A DNA stretch of 64,000 bases from Numida meleagris (GCF_002078875.1 NC_034410.1:85169947-85233946); one strand, 5' to 3'. Shown: positions 1 to 14,689, counted from the first letter of the stretch. The notes: generated by a model from the letters alone, not told the origin. Program-made: numbers and translations.

Positions 1-3000
1 TGATAGGCCTGAAAATGGCACACATCAGACTGACCCTGAGCAGCTCTGGATTCCCTCTGTAAATGAAAGTCATCATTCCTGGCAAGGAAGATACTAAATT
101 ATAGGCTTTTAAATTTAATTTTCAGTTTACTTGTGTTTTCGATTAGTGTGCCATGTTTCATAAAGATGGTAGTACCTTTAAGTAGTAAATGTCCTTCATA
201 TACCAGCTCAATTCCTGTTGTAATAAAAAGGTAAATTTGAAGTAAAAACTGTTAGCAAATGAAACATGTGTTGGTTTTTTTTGTTGTTTTTTTTTTCCTT
301 TCTCAGTGACACCTTAAGCAACAATACCGAATTATTTTCTTCATACCAAAATCAATAATAGGCTTGGAAATAAAAAGTAGCCCTGCAGCCTGAGGCCACA
401 GATTTTCATGACAGGCTACTAAAACTATCTTTCAGTAGCCTGAAGGTCTGCCAGCTAATCATTCACTTTCCTTTCACTATTTAGTTGTCGGATATCTCTC
501 CGGGCTAGTAAAACTTAAAGGCTATGTGACAAATTGTCTGCTAGAGAAACATTGTCCATTTTCATCTTCATGGAACTTCCATCTTTAGCGTGTAGGCTGA
601 AAAGTTCACATTGCTTTGGAAGGAAGACAAAAATTAAAGCTGTAACAAATCTTAAGTCACTGTTAAATGAATGGCTTTTTATTTTATGAAATGCAAGGCA
701 ATAAAATCATTGTTCTGTACCTTTTCAAATCAGTAGTAAAACTCTCCTTTTTTTTTTTAATTTTTTTTTCCAAAAGGGCAAGATGGATACATAAGAGAAT
801 ACAAGTTTAAGATATCTCAGTTAAGCTCTTTAAGATGAGGGAACATGTCAGTTAAGGTTGAATGCCTTACCTAGGCCTCCCCGCTTTGTGCATATGCATA
901 TGCATGACATTATAACCTATAGATAAGTAACTAGCAATTTCCAACAACCATTGCAAGTGACATCTCTTCTGTTGCAGTGGTGGGTGGAAATCAGAAGGTG
1001 ATGAATGCCACCAACTCTTCTCAAAGTTCTCTTTTGTATATATTTATATTTAATAAATTTGGCAAAATTGTATATACTTTGCACAAGATTCTAAATTTTG
1101 TTTCTACTTTTTTACTATTCAAATTCTAACAGTCCCAAATAACAAATCTAGAAACTTCTAATAATGTCAGTAGTAATTTCCCATGAGCATGCTTGAGAGG
1201 TGTTTAATAGATAGCTTGACTAGCATCTTCTTAGTATTCCAGGCTAATCACAAGTTTCTAGCCCTGTACTTGCATATTCTTTCAAGTGCATGGCTTGAGG
1301 CAAAATATGAACCTTTTCTTCTTAACTATTCCTCAGCAATCCTCATATTCCTCTTTTCCCCCCTTACCTCTGTTCCCTCCAAACTGTATACTTGAAGGGT
1401 TTTTTTGCAGATAAACCAAACTGAAGCTTGCAGATACATAAGTATCATAATCTGTGCTAAACCTTTACATAATCTTAAAGAGATTACATCAATATAAGTC
1501 TTTAGATCATCTTAAGTACCTCAGACCTATTAATTTGTACTCTAATAAGTGCTTAACTACACAGATACACAGACGAGAGATGTCTAAGGCAGGGGCAAGT
1601 CAGTTAACCCTGGTTTGAAGTCCCTAAAGTTCTTTGCTACAGTGGCTATGTGCTAAGTTTTAGTGATTAACCTTTCATGGCCCCAGATATCCTGCTATAA
1701 TGGATATTGTACATCCGTTTTGCTTAATTAGAAAACAATAAGCTTTTTCACCCCTAATTATTGCCTATTACCTTTTATATTGAATAAGCAAATTTTAAGG
1801 TGTTTCAATTCCTCATGACTCTTCTGGAGAAACAGCTCGAGAAGTCAGTACTTTTTAAACATTTTCAAAACAATGCATAGGGAAGTGCACACATGTATGT
1901 GTATACAATATGTATATATTACAAAGAGAAACACACGCATAGGAAAAGGGTGAATTTGTACTCTTTCTCTACTATTCTTTTAACTCAAACAGCCAGAGGT
2001 TGTAAACACCTTGTTCCTTTCTATTTCCACTATACCATTTCCCCATTTCCCACTGGTGAAAATTCTGACTAAAGATGTGATTACTGGGAACATAGTGAGA
2101 TATGATAAAGAAAATTGTTGTGTTTTGATCTAAAAGTGTTTCTGATGTTAAAATTTATCTGGCAGTATATATAAGTATCACTGGGATAGCTAGGAAGGTT
2201 AGCTGTCCATCCTGTCCCTGTACTGGAGCTTACCCCTGGAGAAACAATGAATTAATGGTATAAATTGACAAATTTATAACATTTTGAAAACAGCACAGTA
2301 TTCAAGCAAATGGCTGGAGATTTTAGTTTACATTAATACCTTGCATGTTAACTCTTGTAAACCTACCCAGAGACAAACTCAAAATGGAGATGCAAGTAGT
2401 CAAATATTTCACATGGACTATGGATTGACCACAATTGTCTCTGCATTACTTATTTCCATTTACAGTTTCCCAGTAAGACCACAGTATGAATACTCCAAAA
2501 AACATCTTTATTTTTTTTCCCAAAATATACGCTTCATCACCATGGAAATCGAGTTATATTAAACACATGTATGCAGATGTTCAGCCTCAGTCTCTCCCTT
2601 GTTCTGATAAATTACATTTGTATGTTGTGCCCATCTCTCCCTCTGAAGGCATCATTTGTTTTCTTTCTTCAGTAGTATGCCTCACTACAGATATCCACAA
2701 TGACACACGATAGTAGAAACAAGGTGAGAACAGTGGTGCAGACCTCTTCTGCTGTATGTCAGTTGTATCATTATTGGCACTTGATCTAGTGGTGTGCATT
2801 TGTTTAATGAAGCATGGTTTCTTTAATCTTCTAAACTGTCCCTCCCTGAGAAGTATCAGCTCTCTTCTAGAAATTGAGTCACACAGTAACACGTTAGTTA
2901 TTATTGTGATGATAACTGCCCCCCCCAGCCTTCACAGAAAAGAGTAATTTGATAACCTTCTGTAACAATCTGTATCTGTTACTCTTCAAATGAAACATTA

Positions 3001-5302
3001 ATCTATTAATAGAATATACGAAGTATTATTTTATTAGAAAATGCTGAAGAAACCTAATTCAGAACTTTTAAATGTGCTTTGCTTCAGAATTCAATAGAGA
3101 AATGAGGTCTCAAAACCTAACACAGTTGTTAACTATTTTCTTAGTAAAGTCTGAAAGTACAGTAATAGTAGCAGCAATTTTCCCAGCTTTATACTACTGC
3201 CTTGTAGATTCTAGACTGAACAAATAGTTGGTTTATATTAACTAGTCTGAAATATAACATATATAACTAGAACCTGGGACCTCAGACTACAATCTGTTGA
3301 TAGCATGACACTAGGAAGTACAAAGGAACAGTCTTGTATACTTAACATAAGGGTTGTTTTATTGCTATGTTAACATCAAAGTCTTGTTGCAAACAGCAAA
3401 AATCAATAAGGAATTAAAATTGAATAAAATAAAGATATGTTTGAGGCAAAACGTTATTGTATTTGGGGAATTCTCCTTCTCTTGAAATGTTACTAATCAG
3501 AATGTTAGTACTGTTTTTATAGCTACTTTTTTTTCTTAGTTTTTGATTCCAAAACAGCTGTTTGTCCTCTCTGAAAGAGGAATTCAGCTAAATTTTATTT
3601 AATATTTTGTTTGTATATTCTGGAAACTCACAGATATTCTATCCTGACTATTAACATAAATCAAAAGATCTTGTGAAAACAATAAACTCTCTGGAATTAT
3701 TTGTGTTTCAGCAAATACGGACTCGAAGGTAAAGCAAATATTCAGATGTTTTTCTGTCATTGCTTGTAATCAGAGTATCACAGACAGAAAGCTTACAAAA
3801 TGTAAAAATCTAAATAAGTGATTGACTACTGTGACCAGTATTTTGAGTTGGATGCATTTTATAATCAAGTTTGTAAACAAAAGGCATTGTGATACCTGAA
3901 CAGTACTGCTTGAGGTTGTGATGAAAGCTCAGTGTAACAAAAACATCAAAGACAATGATTCAGCATGAATTTCTCTGATTTGAACATTAGTGATAACCTT
4001 TGTTTAAACACCAGACTGGAACACTTATATTGTTAAACACATGTGCTGCACTGACCTTTCACAGGATTGTTTGTAGTCGGATATTTCAACATACTATACC
4101 TGCAACTGTATTGACTAGAGTATTTTGCCTGTCAGGATTAAGTTAATGTTGTTATCTTTGGCTGTAATGGGTTTTGAGCCTGCTGTTGCCTGCCTGCAAA
4201 TGCAACTGTAAATTACTTTCCAGTAAGACATGATGATTTGCTAAGTCTCTTGATAGGTTCTTTGGTCAGATTTAGTATAAAATATAAGGTGGGAAAGTTT
4301 TTGTACACTGACATTACAGTGTACAGTACAGTGTACATTTTGTACACATACAGCACTCCTTAGAAGATGAAAAAAGTAGGAAAGGAGTAAAGAAGAAATC
4401 AATCACTACGTGATTTCAGTAGTTTCATTTTATTTTCAAAATAACCAGGAACTTCCAAGTCTCACCTAAAAAATATTTCTATCTTTGTAACTGAATCCAG
4501 TTGTACAAATAATTGCCATGTTCTCTTCAAGAATTTACAGCAAAACCTATCAGTGATATCATGTTTCCCCATGTTTCCTTTTCCAAATCATATCAGGGGA
4601 GGCAGAAGAGCAAGCTGGTATAGAGAAGATTACACCTCAGCTATCCTGTGGCTGAAGCAACAAGGGTGTCTCCTACCCAACCAGGAAGACAAAATTCATG
4701 AAGAAATTCTTATTGCTTGCATCTCACAGCATAATACTCTTCTTAAAATTTTTGTTTTGACAGCTTCAGTCCTTTCTTGTTTATGCTTGTCCAGGACATT
4801 TCTATAAAAACTACTTTGTTCGGAATATATTAACTTGCAGTTCTGCTACCTTTCCATAGTTGCCCTTTGTCTACCACACCAAACTCCTTGCTTGCAATCT
4901 AAGTGACTATTGAAATCTATCTGAACCTTATTAATCCTTGCTCCTTCCCTGCCAAATAATCAAACTCCAGCACTAGCTGACTTGTGTCGACACACTTTCT
5001 CAATCTCCATTGCACTTTCAAGCAAATGCTTGTGGTATATCTCCCACTCTGTTTCTTTCTTTTGGGAGAAACTCCATGTAAATCAATTATTTTCTTTCAG
5101 GTAGCCTTTTAAAAGGGCTTGTAATAGAATGGCACCAACAAATTCCTCTTTCGGTAAATACAGATCAGCAGAGAAATGCTGAAATTAATGGGAGATTAGC
5201 TAAAATTGATACTGTAATGGACTGACCCATGGCATTCTAGACATCAAATCCGTCCTCACCAACACATCCTTGAGTTTTGGGGTCATCTATTGAAGCTGTG
5301 AT
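1..5302. other. Unique AT-rich DNA, no gene seen
   Basis: The stretch is AT-rich with frequent poly-A/T runs and short open frames in all phases. None has a recognisable domain or a plausible exon structure. A cluster of TGTAC palindromes at 4303-4347 is listed separately. No interspersed repeat was recognised, although very old ones could be missed by eye. Confidence 0.6.
4303..4347. repeat. Cluster of TGTAC inverted repeats
   Basis: GTACACTG (4303-4310) and CAGTGTAC (4317-4324) form a perfect 8-bp stem around a 6-nt loop. CAGTGTAC recurs at 4329-4336. GTGTAC (4331-4336) and GTACAC (4342-4347) form a second palindrome. The repeats are read directly from the sequence. The function is unknown; overlapping hairpins or steroid-receptor-like half-sites are possible readings. 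Confidence 0.6.
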
Positions 5303-5493
5303 ACTCAGTGGTCAGGTGCTGGAATGGGCTGCCCAGGGATGTGGTTGAGTCACTGTCCCTGGAGGTGTTCAAGAAACATTGAGATATAGCGTTGAGAGAC
5401 ATGGTGTAGTGGGGTTATTGGTGGTAGGTGAATGGTTGGACTGGATGATCTTGTAGGTCTTTTCCAACCTAGCTAATTCTATGATTCTATGAT
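5303..5493 (+). mobile_element. CR1 LINE, 3' end fragment
   Basis: This is the 3' tail of a CR1 non-LTR retrotransposon, severely 5'-truncated as most CR1 insertions are. It begins in the block coding the end of ORF2 (TGGAATGGGCTGCCCAGGGA). It continues through the GTTCAAGAAACATTGAGATA region and the GGACTGGATGATCTTGTAGG block, and ends in two ATTCTATG units. Similarity to the avian CR1 consensus is high, suggesting a relatively young copy. No coding capacity remains. Confidence 0.95.
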
Positions 5494-5844
5494 AAGTAGA
5501 TATTTCAGGAAAGGCACCTTGATATATTCTTGTTATCTTCAAATATTGAAGGGCTTGATCAGGAATACCACAGAACAGAGTTCACATGTAACATAGGTTG
5601 CAGTTGATATTTTCCATCTGGATATTTACAGAAAAGTCCAACAGATTTCTATTAAGGTTTTCCTTCTGTAATTTGATCACAAAACTTAGCCTGCACATCA
5701 GAGAAGACCTCTGGTGTCTTTGCTTGGGGTAAGAGAGAGCAATGTAGTTATACATAGGATAGTATTTCCTAAATACTCCTTTGATGTTGACCAGGAACAC
5801 AAAGATTAGCAATATGATTGTTTTTATCATATTTTTTAAGGGAA

Positions 5845-5872
5845 ATAAACAAACAAACACAAACAAACAAAA
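5845..5872. repeat. (AAAC)n simple repeat
   Basis: Imperfect tandem AAAC/ACAA units are read directly. The repeat drives a spurious low-complexity minus-strand open frame across it. Confidence 0.8.
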
Positions 5873-7090
5873 AGCCTTTGACGTAAATACTACAAGCGAA
5901 TGGAATTTTCATAAAACTTGTTAAAGGATTTTGAGGATGGATTTCACAATTATTCAGGGTACTTGCAAAGTACTGCATGTTACTGAAAAAAAGAAAAGAA
6001 GTGAATAGAAGCTTAGGACAAAAAAATATAAAAGTCTACTTGTGATTTTGAGCTTTCTGTTCAGCTAGCTGCACATCTTACATCAAGATTTGATTGCATT
6101 GTAATACTGCTAAGAACTCTATAATCACAGCTCTTCCTCCCTACCTGTAGAGCCAGCTCTTAGTCTCCATCTACTGCTGAACTTGTTTCACTGTCAGTCA
6201 CACCATTGTTAAAGTGCATGCTAAAAATTGTAGATTATTTCTGTTCACTGCACACTACATTGTTTTACCATGGATAATGTTTTATTTATAAGGAAAATAA
6301 ATTGTCAGAGTTAAAAAACACAGTGCATTTTGTTCTAGGCAACACATTGCTTTTATCACACAAATAATTTATTGGTTCTGCTCCCAGACGAATTCTGTGC
6401 TGACCTTTCCAGGTGTACTGAATATTGCAGCATAATTTGTCTTGTTGGAAAAATGTATTTATTTTAGCCATTAATACAGGCTGTCATAACCTTTGTGTTG
6501 AGGAGCAAGTTTGTTGTTTTAATTTTGAGACCCACTGTAATAGAGGGATGTACAAAAACCAAAACTTTGTGTCTTAATGCCTTTGAATTCTGAGTACAAG
6601 AGACAGATTCTAATCTGAATCTATCACATGATCTCCAGTAATGGATTGGAGTCAAAACCAGAACAGTCATGTTTCTCTGTTGCAGGGCAGGCATGACACC
6701 ATTCCAGTTCAAAAACAGTCTCTGTGAACTGTCAGCTCAAAGTGGCAGACACTCCTTCAGAATAACTCACTGAATTTTAGCAACACCCAATGAGCTTGGA
6801 TGTCTTGTCTGAACAACTTTCAAGTATTGCTTCATACTACCATTATCATATGACAAGTTCAGCCTCATAACCTATATCTAGCTGACTATTTGCTTTGAAA
6901 TTTCTATGAATCAAGATATTTTTATCATTCTAAAATAGAATGTGTATTTCAACAGCAAAATATTACTGAAAGTACATCCCATGAAGTAAAACTCACTAGT
7001 TTACAGGTTATCGATAATATTTGTTTGGTCTTAAATGCTAAGGAAAATGGTCTTGTTAAAAGAAAGAAAACCAAAACCAACCAACCAATC

Positions 7091-7107
7091 AAAAAAAAAA
7101 AAAAAAA
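7091..7107. repeat. Poly-A tract (17 A)
   Basis: An uninterrupted run of 17 adenines follows a CCAA-rich stretch (7065-7090). No retrogene or LINE body was recognised immediately upstream, so it is treated as a simple homopolymer. Confidence 0.85.
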
Positions 7108-8052
7108 CATTGAAAAACAGCACCACAAGATTAAGAAATGTCAAAACTGCCTGTCTTGCAGTCTCCATTTATAATGAACATCACACTTTGTGAAGTTGTA
7201 GTAAAGACATTCAAGAATGAAAATCAAACTTTTGTTTGGAGTAATGAAATACAAACCAACTATAATGCATATCAAGTTCTATGTAGATGTAAGCTTTGAA
7301 TCACTGACTTTGTATTTCTTTAAATATGCTTAATAACTCATTTTGAAACAAGCAATTCAAATTTTCTCTTCTGGCTCACTACAATAAAGGCAGAAAGGTG
7401 TTATGCAAGCTTGTGGCTTACTTTTCTGGAAAAAATGAATCTCAGAAAATGAAGTGGCAACTGGGTACTTTTTTACTAAACATCATCTAGTAACTTCTAT
7501 TTAGTATTCATATCTTTCAAGTCTTTCTTTAGATTGAAGCTGTTTGGCCAAGCTCTTAAAGCTTGGTCATCTGCTCAACATTCAGGCAGTGTCACTGTGA
7601 CTACTATTTATTAGTTTGTTGGTTTTTTTGGGAGGGAAAAAATTATTCTGAAAGGAGAAGAATGCTCAGGGATGGAAGATGAGTGATAACTTGCAAACAT
7701 TTCCCACTTCAACAGCTGCTCCAGGAGTTTAACATCCTGTTAAATCACCTGTGTTTGGAGGATTTCAATACACCTCCTGTTTAGACAACTGCCTGTATAC
7801 ATTTACACTGAAGAGAAAACCCTCAAACCCTTTGGTAAAAAAAACTAAGACTAAAACTTGCTCCGCCACTCTTATACGTACTGTAAAGAATTGGGATAGT
7901 TTCTGGCATTTAGTGACTAAAATTTGAAAAATTAATTCTTACATCTATATGTATTCATGTTCAATTTTGTGAACTAACAGTAGGGGAAATAATTTCATAA
8001 AAAAATTATGATTTCTTAAATTGAAATGCATATACAAAGTGAGGCATTTCCA

Positions 8053-8141
8053 AAAAAACCCATAACAAAACCGCAAAAACACAAAAACCAGCAACAAACC
8101 AACACCAAAAACCAACAAAACAAAACAAAACAAAACAAAAG
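8053..8141. repeat. CA/A-rich low-complexity tract with (CAAAA)n
   Basis: An A-rich, G-poor region ends in tandem CAAAA units at about 8113-8141. On the minus strand it reads as a Phe/Leu/Val-rich frame, which is a composition artefact. Confidence 0.8.
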
Positions 8142-9182
8142 ATGTAAACATGTTATGAGAAAGATCTAAGTGCCAGTCTTTCTCCTGTTCTCTCTCTGGC
8201 CCATTTATTTAATATTTATTATTTAACAGTAATATTTAATTATTTATATGAAGTGGAATAGCATCAACAAGAGAAGCTGAAAAAAAATGACTTTGTAGAG
8301 CAGTTGTTGTTCTACTTGCAGTTGTGCAAGGTAGAAGATGGAAATGTGGGTTTATATTCCAAAGCAGGGAAATTAAGGAATAATTGTGTCCCTATCATGT
8401 TCCTATCGGGAGCTCAAGCTATTCCATAGCCCAGACTCACTGGAATTATGTTCCTTTCTAAGTTCTCAGCTGGAGGTGATTCAACTGACTGGTGCAATCC
8501 ACTGGTGCAATTTATTTTAATAAAAATATTTTGTTAATATGGAGAGTGATTCCCTTTGGCCTGAAACATCGGCTTAGGTGCATCATTAGGCAGCTGTAGG
8601 CATCTCAATAAGGTGGTACAGAGCACTTACATTTGATGTGTACGTTCTCTATCCAATCAATGGAGAATTTTATCTCATTTCAAATGGCAATAGGGAAAGC
8701 CTACAGACCATGCTGGGAGATGACTGGAATTAGTATACAAAAAATAAAAAGAGATGTCTTTGAACATCTGCTCCTCTCTAGAGTATGTACCTCTGTGCAT
8801 TATTCATACCAAAGATTTACTTCCGTATTATCAGCACATGGACTTAAAAAAACAACAAGCTACTAAACTTTTAAATGTGGGAGTGACCTTGGTGCATAGT
8901 TTTTGTCCAATTCTTTTCCCATCCTATAGGGATACAAAAAAAACAACAAAAAAACCCACAACCCACAAACTCTCTGGTGTAGGGAAACTGGGACAAGGAA
9001 AGAGAAGAAGAAATTATCATTTTTTCAATTAGTGTTGATGTATCCAGACAAAGGAACTCTGAAATATGAAATAGTTTCTACAGTAGTTTGTACCTTAGAC
9101 TAAGATTTTCCTGACATGACAACTGCAGAATCTGAAACTGTATTGTCCAGCTCTTCCTCCACCACCCATGTCCCTACTGTAA

Positions 9183-9203
9183 ACTCTTTTCAAGGAAAAG
9201 AGT
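9183..9203. repeat. Short perfect hairpin
   Basis: ACTCTTTT (9183-9190) pairs with AAAAGAGT (9196-9203) around a CAAGG loop. A related CTTTTCAAGG copy follows at about 9209-9221, so the stretch looks locally duplicated. No terminator or RNA role can be assigned. Confidence 0.5.
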
Positions 9204-12200
9204 GCTTCTTTTCAAGGAGTTTCTCTTTTCACACTGCCAGCAGCAGCTGTCACCAAAAAATCAATCCCTTCCTGTGCCTGTTGGTATGGAGATGAGAACA
9301 GACGAGCAGGAGATGAAATGTATAGCTGCATCCAACCCATGCAATCCAGCTGCTGCTCTAGGTGTGAGGATAGAAGAAGAAAATGGACAGAAGTAGAAAT
9401 GGGAATTGTTAGCCATTTGGGAGGCTGAGCTCAGTCCAGGCCCTTCTTCCTGTTGTGGTGACAATAGTAATGAGTGATACCATTTTTACCTTAGGAGAAA
9501 CACCCGTCTACCAGAAGGCTATTAAACTAAAAAAACCTTCAGTCCTTCTGGCAGTGCTGACTGCTGGAATAACCATATCTTTTACCAGAAAGATGGAGTA
9601 GGGTGGCCAGGAGATACCTGTGGGATAGACTGGGCTTTTGATGAAATATTATGTTTGGCAAGCAAGACCTAGATCATCCCTGAAAGAGGGTCTGCAAGTT
9701 TCCCCATTTCCATTCAGCTCTGGAAATCAGAACATCCAGTACTCTTCTGATATCTCACCAGTCTTCTATGCTTCGTGGTAACAACATAGTGTGACCTGAA
9801 ATTATTTATGCTTCAACTCTGGATGTGCATGTTTGTTTTCAATATTGTTAATTCAGTGATGGAGTCTCTATTTCCATGCAATACACAGTTATGAAGGACC
9901 AGATTTATCCAGCTGCGTCCAGAGTCTCCTCCACTTGTCTGAAAATGAATGTTACTTTATTCTTGTCTTCAGTTGTTTGACTGTTCTTTGTGATTATCTG
10001 TTCCTCATTATCCATTCCAGTAACTGGAAAAGCCCTGTGCATAAAAATATGTTTTTTGAAAGCTTTAAAAACAACCTTATAAGCCTAACTGGTGTATCTT
10101 TTATTAATGTTTCAAAAAGAGAATATATAGAAATACCTATATATTACATAGGTACTTTCATAGTTTTCTCTCATATTATTTGTTAATTTTTTTTCAAAAT
10201 CTGAAATTTCATTATTATTTTATATTTCTTCTAAGTATCTTTATTTTAAACCTTCATTATGAATGATAATAATTCTCTGTGTAAGAGAGTATATTTCCCT
10301 GCCCAATTTCCAAATAATCTTTTCTTAGTCGTTGTCTTATATGAGGTTAGATGGGCCTAGTAATTCAGATAAATTTTATCATCCCATTCTATACAAGAAA
10401 TTCAGTGCAGCTGCTTTGGGTTACCCCTGGAAGACACTTGCTCCTCTCCTTTGACTACAGGTTTTTAGTCTTTAAATTTCAGGAATCTGAATTGTACCTT
10501 AGTTAGATGTTTAAAGTAAGCTAATGTTGCTAGTGTAAGTATGTCTTAATTGACAAATGATTTGAAGTTGGTGTATTCTCTAGTAGGAACAGAGCCAGTC
10601 AAGATGAGACTCTATATTCGAATTTGACCACAACATGAAGACATGCTCTAATTATAATGTTCACACAGCTGATATGCTTCAAAACAGTTATGGGCTCCAA
10701 TCTCAGAAAAAGGCTGCTGTGAGGTACTCTTTGGCCCTGCAGGAGTTCTATTGATTCTATTGACTTCAATGGAACTATAAGTACGTATTGGTTCCAAGCA
10801 CTGCAGCCGCAATTATTAATTAAGATTGAACCACGTGGCTCTGAGAAAAGATGTAGTCTTTATATTAATACAGAATTATTTTGTTGTCATATGAAAGTAT
10901 GAAAATCTATAACTTTGTGATGTGCAAATACCACAGCCATTGGTTTGATGATCAGGACCCCGTGCATTCTATGGCAAATGTGTCTAAAAAACATGACAGT
11001 GTTAGCTCACTATTGCTTACAGATCCATTTCTTATTGCTACTTTTGAGTATGCACATAGTGTCAGCCCACACTTGAATATCTGCATTTCATGTGAAGTAC
11101 CTTATTATTTTCATGGTTACTTGAGAAAGTTGGGATACAGATGGGATTTTTGAACCTCTACAATTCTTGGACTGTGGGAAGATACTGTGGCTTAAATACT
11201 GTCAAGATAAACCACATCATAATCTGTATTTGTTTCTTTTCGCTTCTGCACTCATTATTTTTCAATGACTGTTTTTTTTTTCTTTTTCCCTACAGCTCTT
11301 CCTCTATATGCTATATACCTCAACTACTTTGCTATTCATTGGTCAACATATTTTCATACCATTTTCCTACTTTTGGATCAGCTATATAATAAAATTGCAC
11401 ATCCTTTCGTGGGAAAAAAGGAGATAGACTGGAAATAGCAACAGGCAGAGACAATTGAGAAAGAGGGAAAAACAAACAAACAAACATCGGATGTTTGTTC
11501 TTCACAAAGCAGAAAAAAATTACAGGCTTTCTCTGATTTACAATTGATTTTCTAGACCCCAAAATAAGGGATAAGAATGCAAAATTTCCAAGTAGAAAGA
11601 TGAAAATCCAGAACATGCTAGTAGCAAGAGTTAAATTCCATGACTAAAGAATCATTCAGTCTTGCTGATGCATCTGCGTTGTTAGTAATAAATCTCCAGG
11701 AGTCATCATCTAAATCTGCTTCCAGCTACATCCCCTGTGGTTAATGCTCCCTCACTTCTCACAGGCTTGTCCAGAACAAGTCTGATCAGGACAAAGGGAA
11801 GAACATTTCAAGAGAAGTTCAGGATACCTAAAGACATCTCTTTGTAAAAAATACTGAAGCCGTGGAGTGACAGAAAAGCACAGCCTGCTGCTGGAGAGGA
11901 TAGTTTTTCAGGCTACATGCTAAGCTGTTTTGTTATTTAACTTCAGTATATATATACCTGAAGCACAAGGAACATTCCTTTGTGCTAGGCAAGTAAGGCT
12001 CGGGGTGGACTGCAAACTGAGCTAAGGTCAAGCACTAACATATGAATATAGAAAAACTTACAAGTAAAGGAAATGATAGAACAATAAAAGCAATGGCATT
12101 TTCAGAATTATTTCAGAATTTCAGAACTCATGTTATTTAACTATCTATTATTTTTCCCTCTCTTGGCTCTGTCTTCCTATGAGGGATTGTACAAAGTGTA

Positions 12201-14353
12201 TTCAAATAGATTATTTCATGTAATGTCTAAATCTTTTTGGCATTTCATCAGAATGAAAAACATTACACAAGCACAATATTATTAAGACAAATTTCTTAGC
12301 TTACCATGCACACTATTCGTATTACAGCATTTGGAAAGAGGAGATCTGTCAGGTATTTTAGCAAGTGTAAATTACAGTTGACAAGGATAATTGATACTCC
12401 CGAGCTGTCTTTTCTGTGTGGTCAGCTGGGAGTTTTGGGGCTACACAAGTTTTTATATATCCTCTGGCTAGATTGAAAATCCAAATGTAGAATGCTGAAC
12501 TAGAAACAGTATGTGGATTTGAGGAAATTCCTAAAAGAGAGAAAATCACAGAATCATTATCATATATTGTTCTACAGGTGCATGGAAACCTATACCTCTT
12601 TGATATACAGCATTCTTCCTGTAAGTAAGGTACTATAAACATTGTACCTAATAATTAAGGAATAATATTACATATATGAAACAGCAATGTTTCGAGGAAC
12701 ATTTCTCAGGGTAGTAGAAAGCAAGCAATGAAACAGAATTTAAGGAGAGCTGATGTACTCTAAATCTTACCTCACTGCAAGATTTTCATAGAGCACTCGT
12801 GAAGGCATAGTGGTGTCACACATAGAAAATCTACTGCTTTATCTATAATAATGGCCCTATAGATTAGTTCCTGAGAATATCCTTTCATATTTTAATACTT
12901 GATCATAATATACATGTACTCAAGACAAGATTCGGGCCTCCAGCTAGTTATGGAGAGAGAAGCCTGCAATACAAATCCAGGTGTCCAGCCTCTACAAAAG
13001 TGTAAAAATAAAGAGAGACAATTATGCTAAGTGTTTTTGGCTGGGTTTTAAGAATCATTTTTTCTCAGGTATCTAACTTCTATTGACAGTGTGTGAAGCT
13101 TAGGTACATTACTTCGGGTTTAGGATTCTTATCTCAGAGACTCATTTGTAAATCCTTGAGTCTTTTATGCTCTACTGCCCCTTGTAGTTCAGAAGTCTAA
13201 ACATTACTTTGCCATGTGAAATCTAAGGAAATTTCATGTTTTTTGTTCATATATATGTTATACTATACTTTCTTAAGTGTTGGAAGAAAATACAGAAAAA
13301 TAATTTCCTTTCTATCTCATGTAGCAGGACATCAGTTGAAGAGCTGACAGTTTCCTGAAAAGAAGTGATGACATTTGCAAGTACTGCAAAGAATGCAGAT
13401 GATTGACTGGATCTTGGAATTGTACAATATTTTTAATGCTCACAAAAAATTCTCTTAGTTGACTTTTCTAAGACTCTGCACGTTCTCCTAATCATTTGAG
13501 ATAGAAAAAAATTAGCACTTATTTTAAGTGCTTTCTTGGTCATACATGAAGCACTGATAGTGGTTTTTTTTGAGAAACAAGTCCATTGCATATAAACAAA
13601 ATTGCAAAATTAAAAGGGCATGCTATGTTCTTCCTTCTCTGGGGAGAAATCTGTTCAGGCTTTGATCTTAGCCTTGTTGCCCTATTACTTGACATAACAT
13701 CAGTATTTTGCATTGCATTTCTAAGGATATGCAGAAGGGCATAAATAATGATTTTTGAAGAGCTTTTGTCAGTTTTAATATACATAGTACCATTAAAAAA
13801 TCTGATCTAATTAGCTGATCCAGAGATTGCTTCTCTGATAAGCAGAGCTGTTTCTCTGGGCCTTTAAACCAACCAAAGGTTATTCTTATGACTGTCCTTA
13901 AGTTATTTTCATTCTATCCTGATCCCAATTGGACTTGAGGAAAGTCCACCGATAGCATAAAATAGCAGTATAAACTGTGACTTCGGATATGGTTTTACAG
14001 TGTAAAATATGTTAATGCAATAAAAATAAGCCAGCATTAAAAGCAATCAACACTTTTTAACCTACATGAACAAGACTTTCCCCACAAAAACTGCATTCCT
14101 CAGCTGTGTAGGCAAATGATAATCTTTAATCTGGAAGATGATTTAGATTTTAGGGAGGCTATATTGCTTTCAGACCTTTATATAAGAAATAAGTGAGGAG
14201 CTACTACAAACATCTTTGAGATACCTTGAGTTATCTGGAGATAGATTTTCAGGAAATCTCAACACTGAGCTAATTTTCCTCTCAACGAATAAATTTAGAG
14301 TTACCACAGCTCAAATGGAGCAAATGAGTTAGGTAATCCCACTTTTTTGTGTG

Positions 14354-14382
14354 TTTTGTTTTTGTTTTGTTTTTGTTTAATA
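14354..14382. repeat. (GTTTT)n simple repeat
   Basis: Tandem GTTTT/GTTTTT units are read directly. This is a low-complexity tract with no other feature. Confidence 0.8.
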
Positions 14383-14689
14383 GGACAAAAGCAACCAACA
14401 TTTTGATGCTGTCTGAAATTCAAGAGGCTTTCAGGTATGGTGATGTGATTTCAGTAAAACAAATTACTTACAAAGGAAAGTGCTGAGATCTGAAAAGAGT
14501 TTCATGACATCTATCAAAACCCGTGAACAGTAGTTTCCAATAGGTGCTCTTGTGCAATTTGACATAGCATGGGAGCACAACAATCCAGTCACTCTGTGGA
14601 AAAGACATGAAGCATAGCAGCAAGGGACGTGCTTGAAAGAAACCACCACTGTGTTATGTTTAGAAAGACATCGACCTGTTAGATGGGTC

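Larger units (their letters stand above)
5494..14689. other. Unique AT-rich DNA with simple repeats
   Basis: No gene or recognisable interspersed repeat was identified. The stretch holds low-complexity tracts (AAAC repeats near 5845-5872, 17 A at 7091-7107, CAAAA repeats near 8113-8141, AAAC repeats near 11469-11486). Open frames here are short and overlap these tracts. A block near 10680-10800 contains TATTGACTTCAATGGA, reminiscent of a common old amniote repeat motif, but too little matches for a call. Confidence 0.55.

Noticed and set aside
7065..7107. Poly-A tract as a processed pseudogene tail
   Set aside because: No retrocopied gene body recognised upstream and no target-site duplication seen.
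10680..10800. Possible old amniote repeat around TATTGACTTCAATGGA
   Set aside because: Only one short motif matches what I remember; not enough collinear sequence to call.
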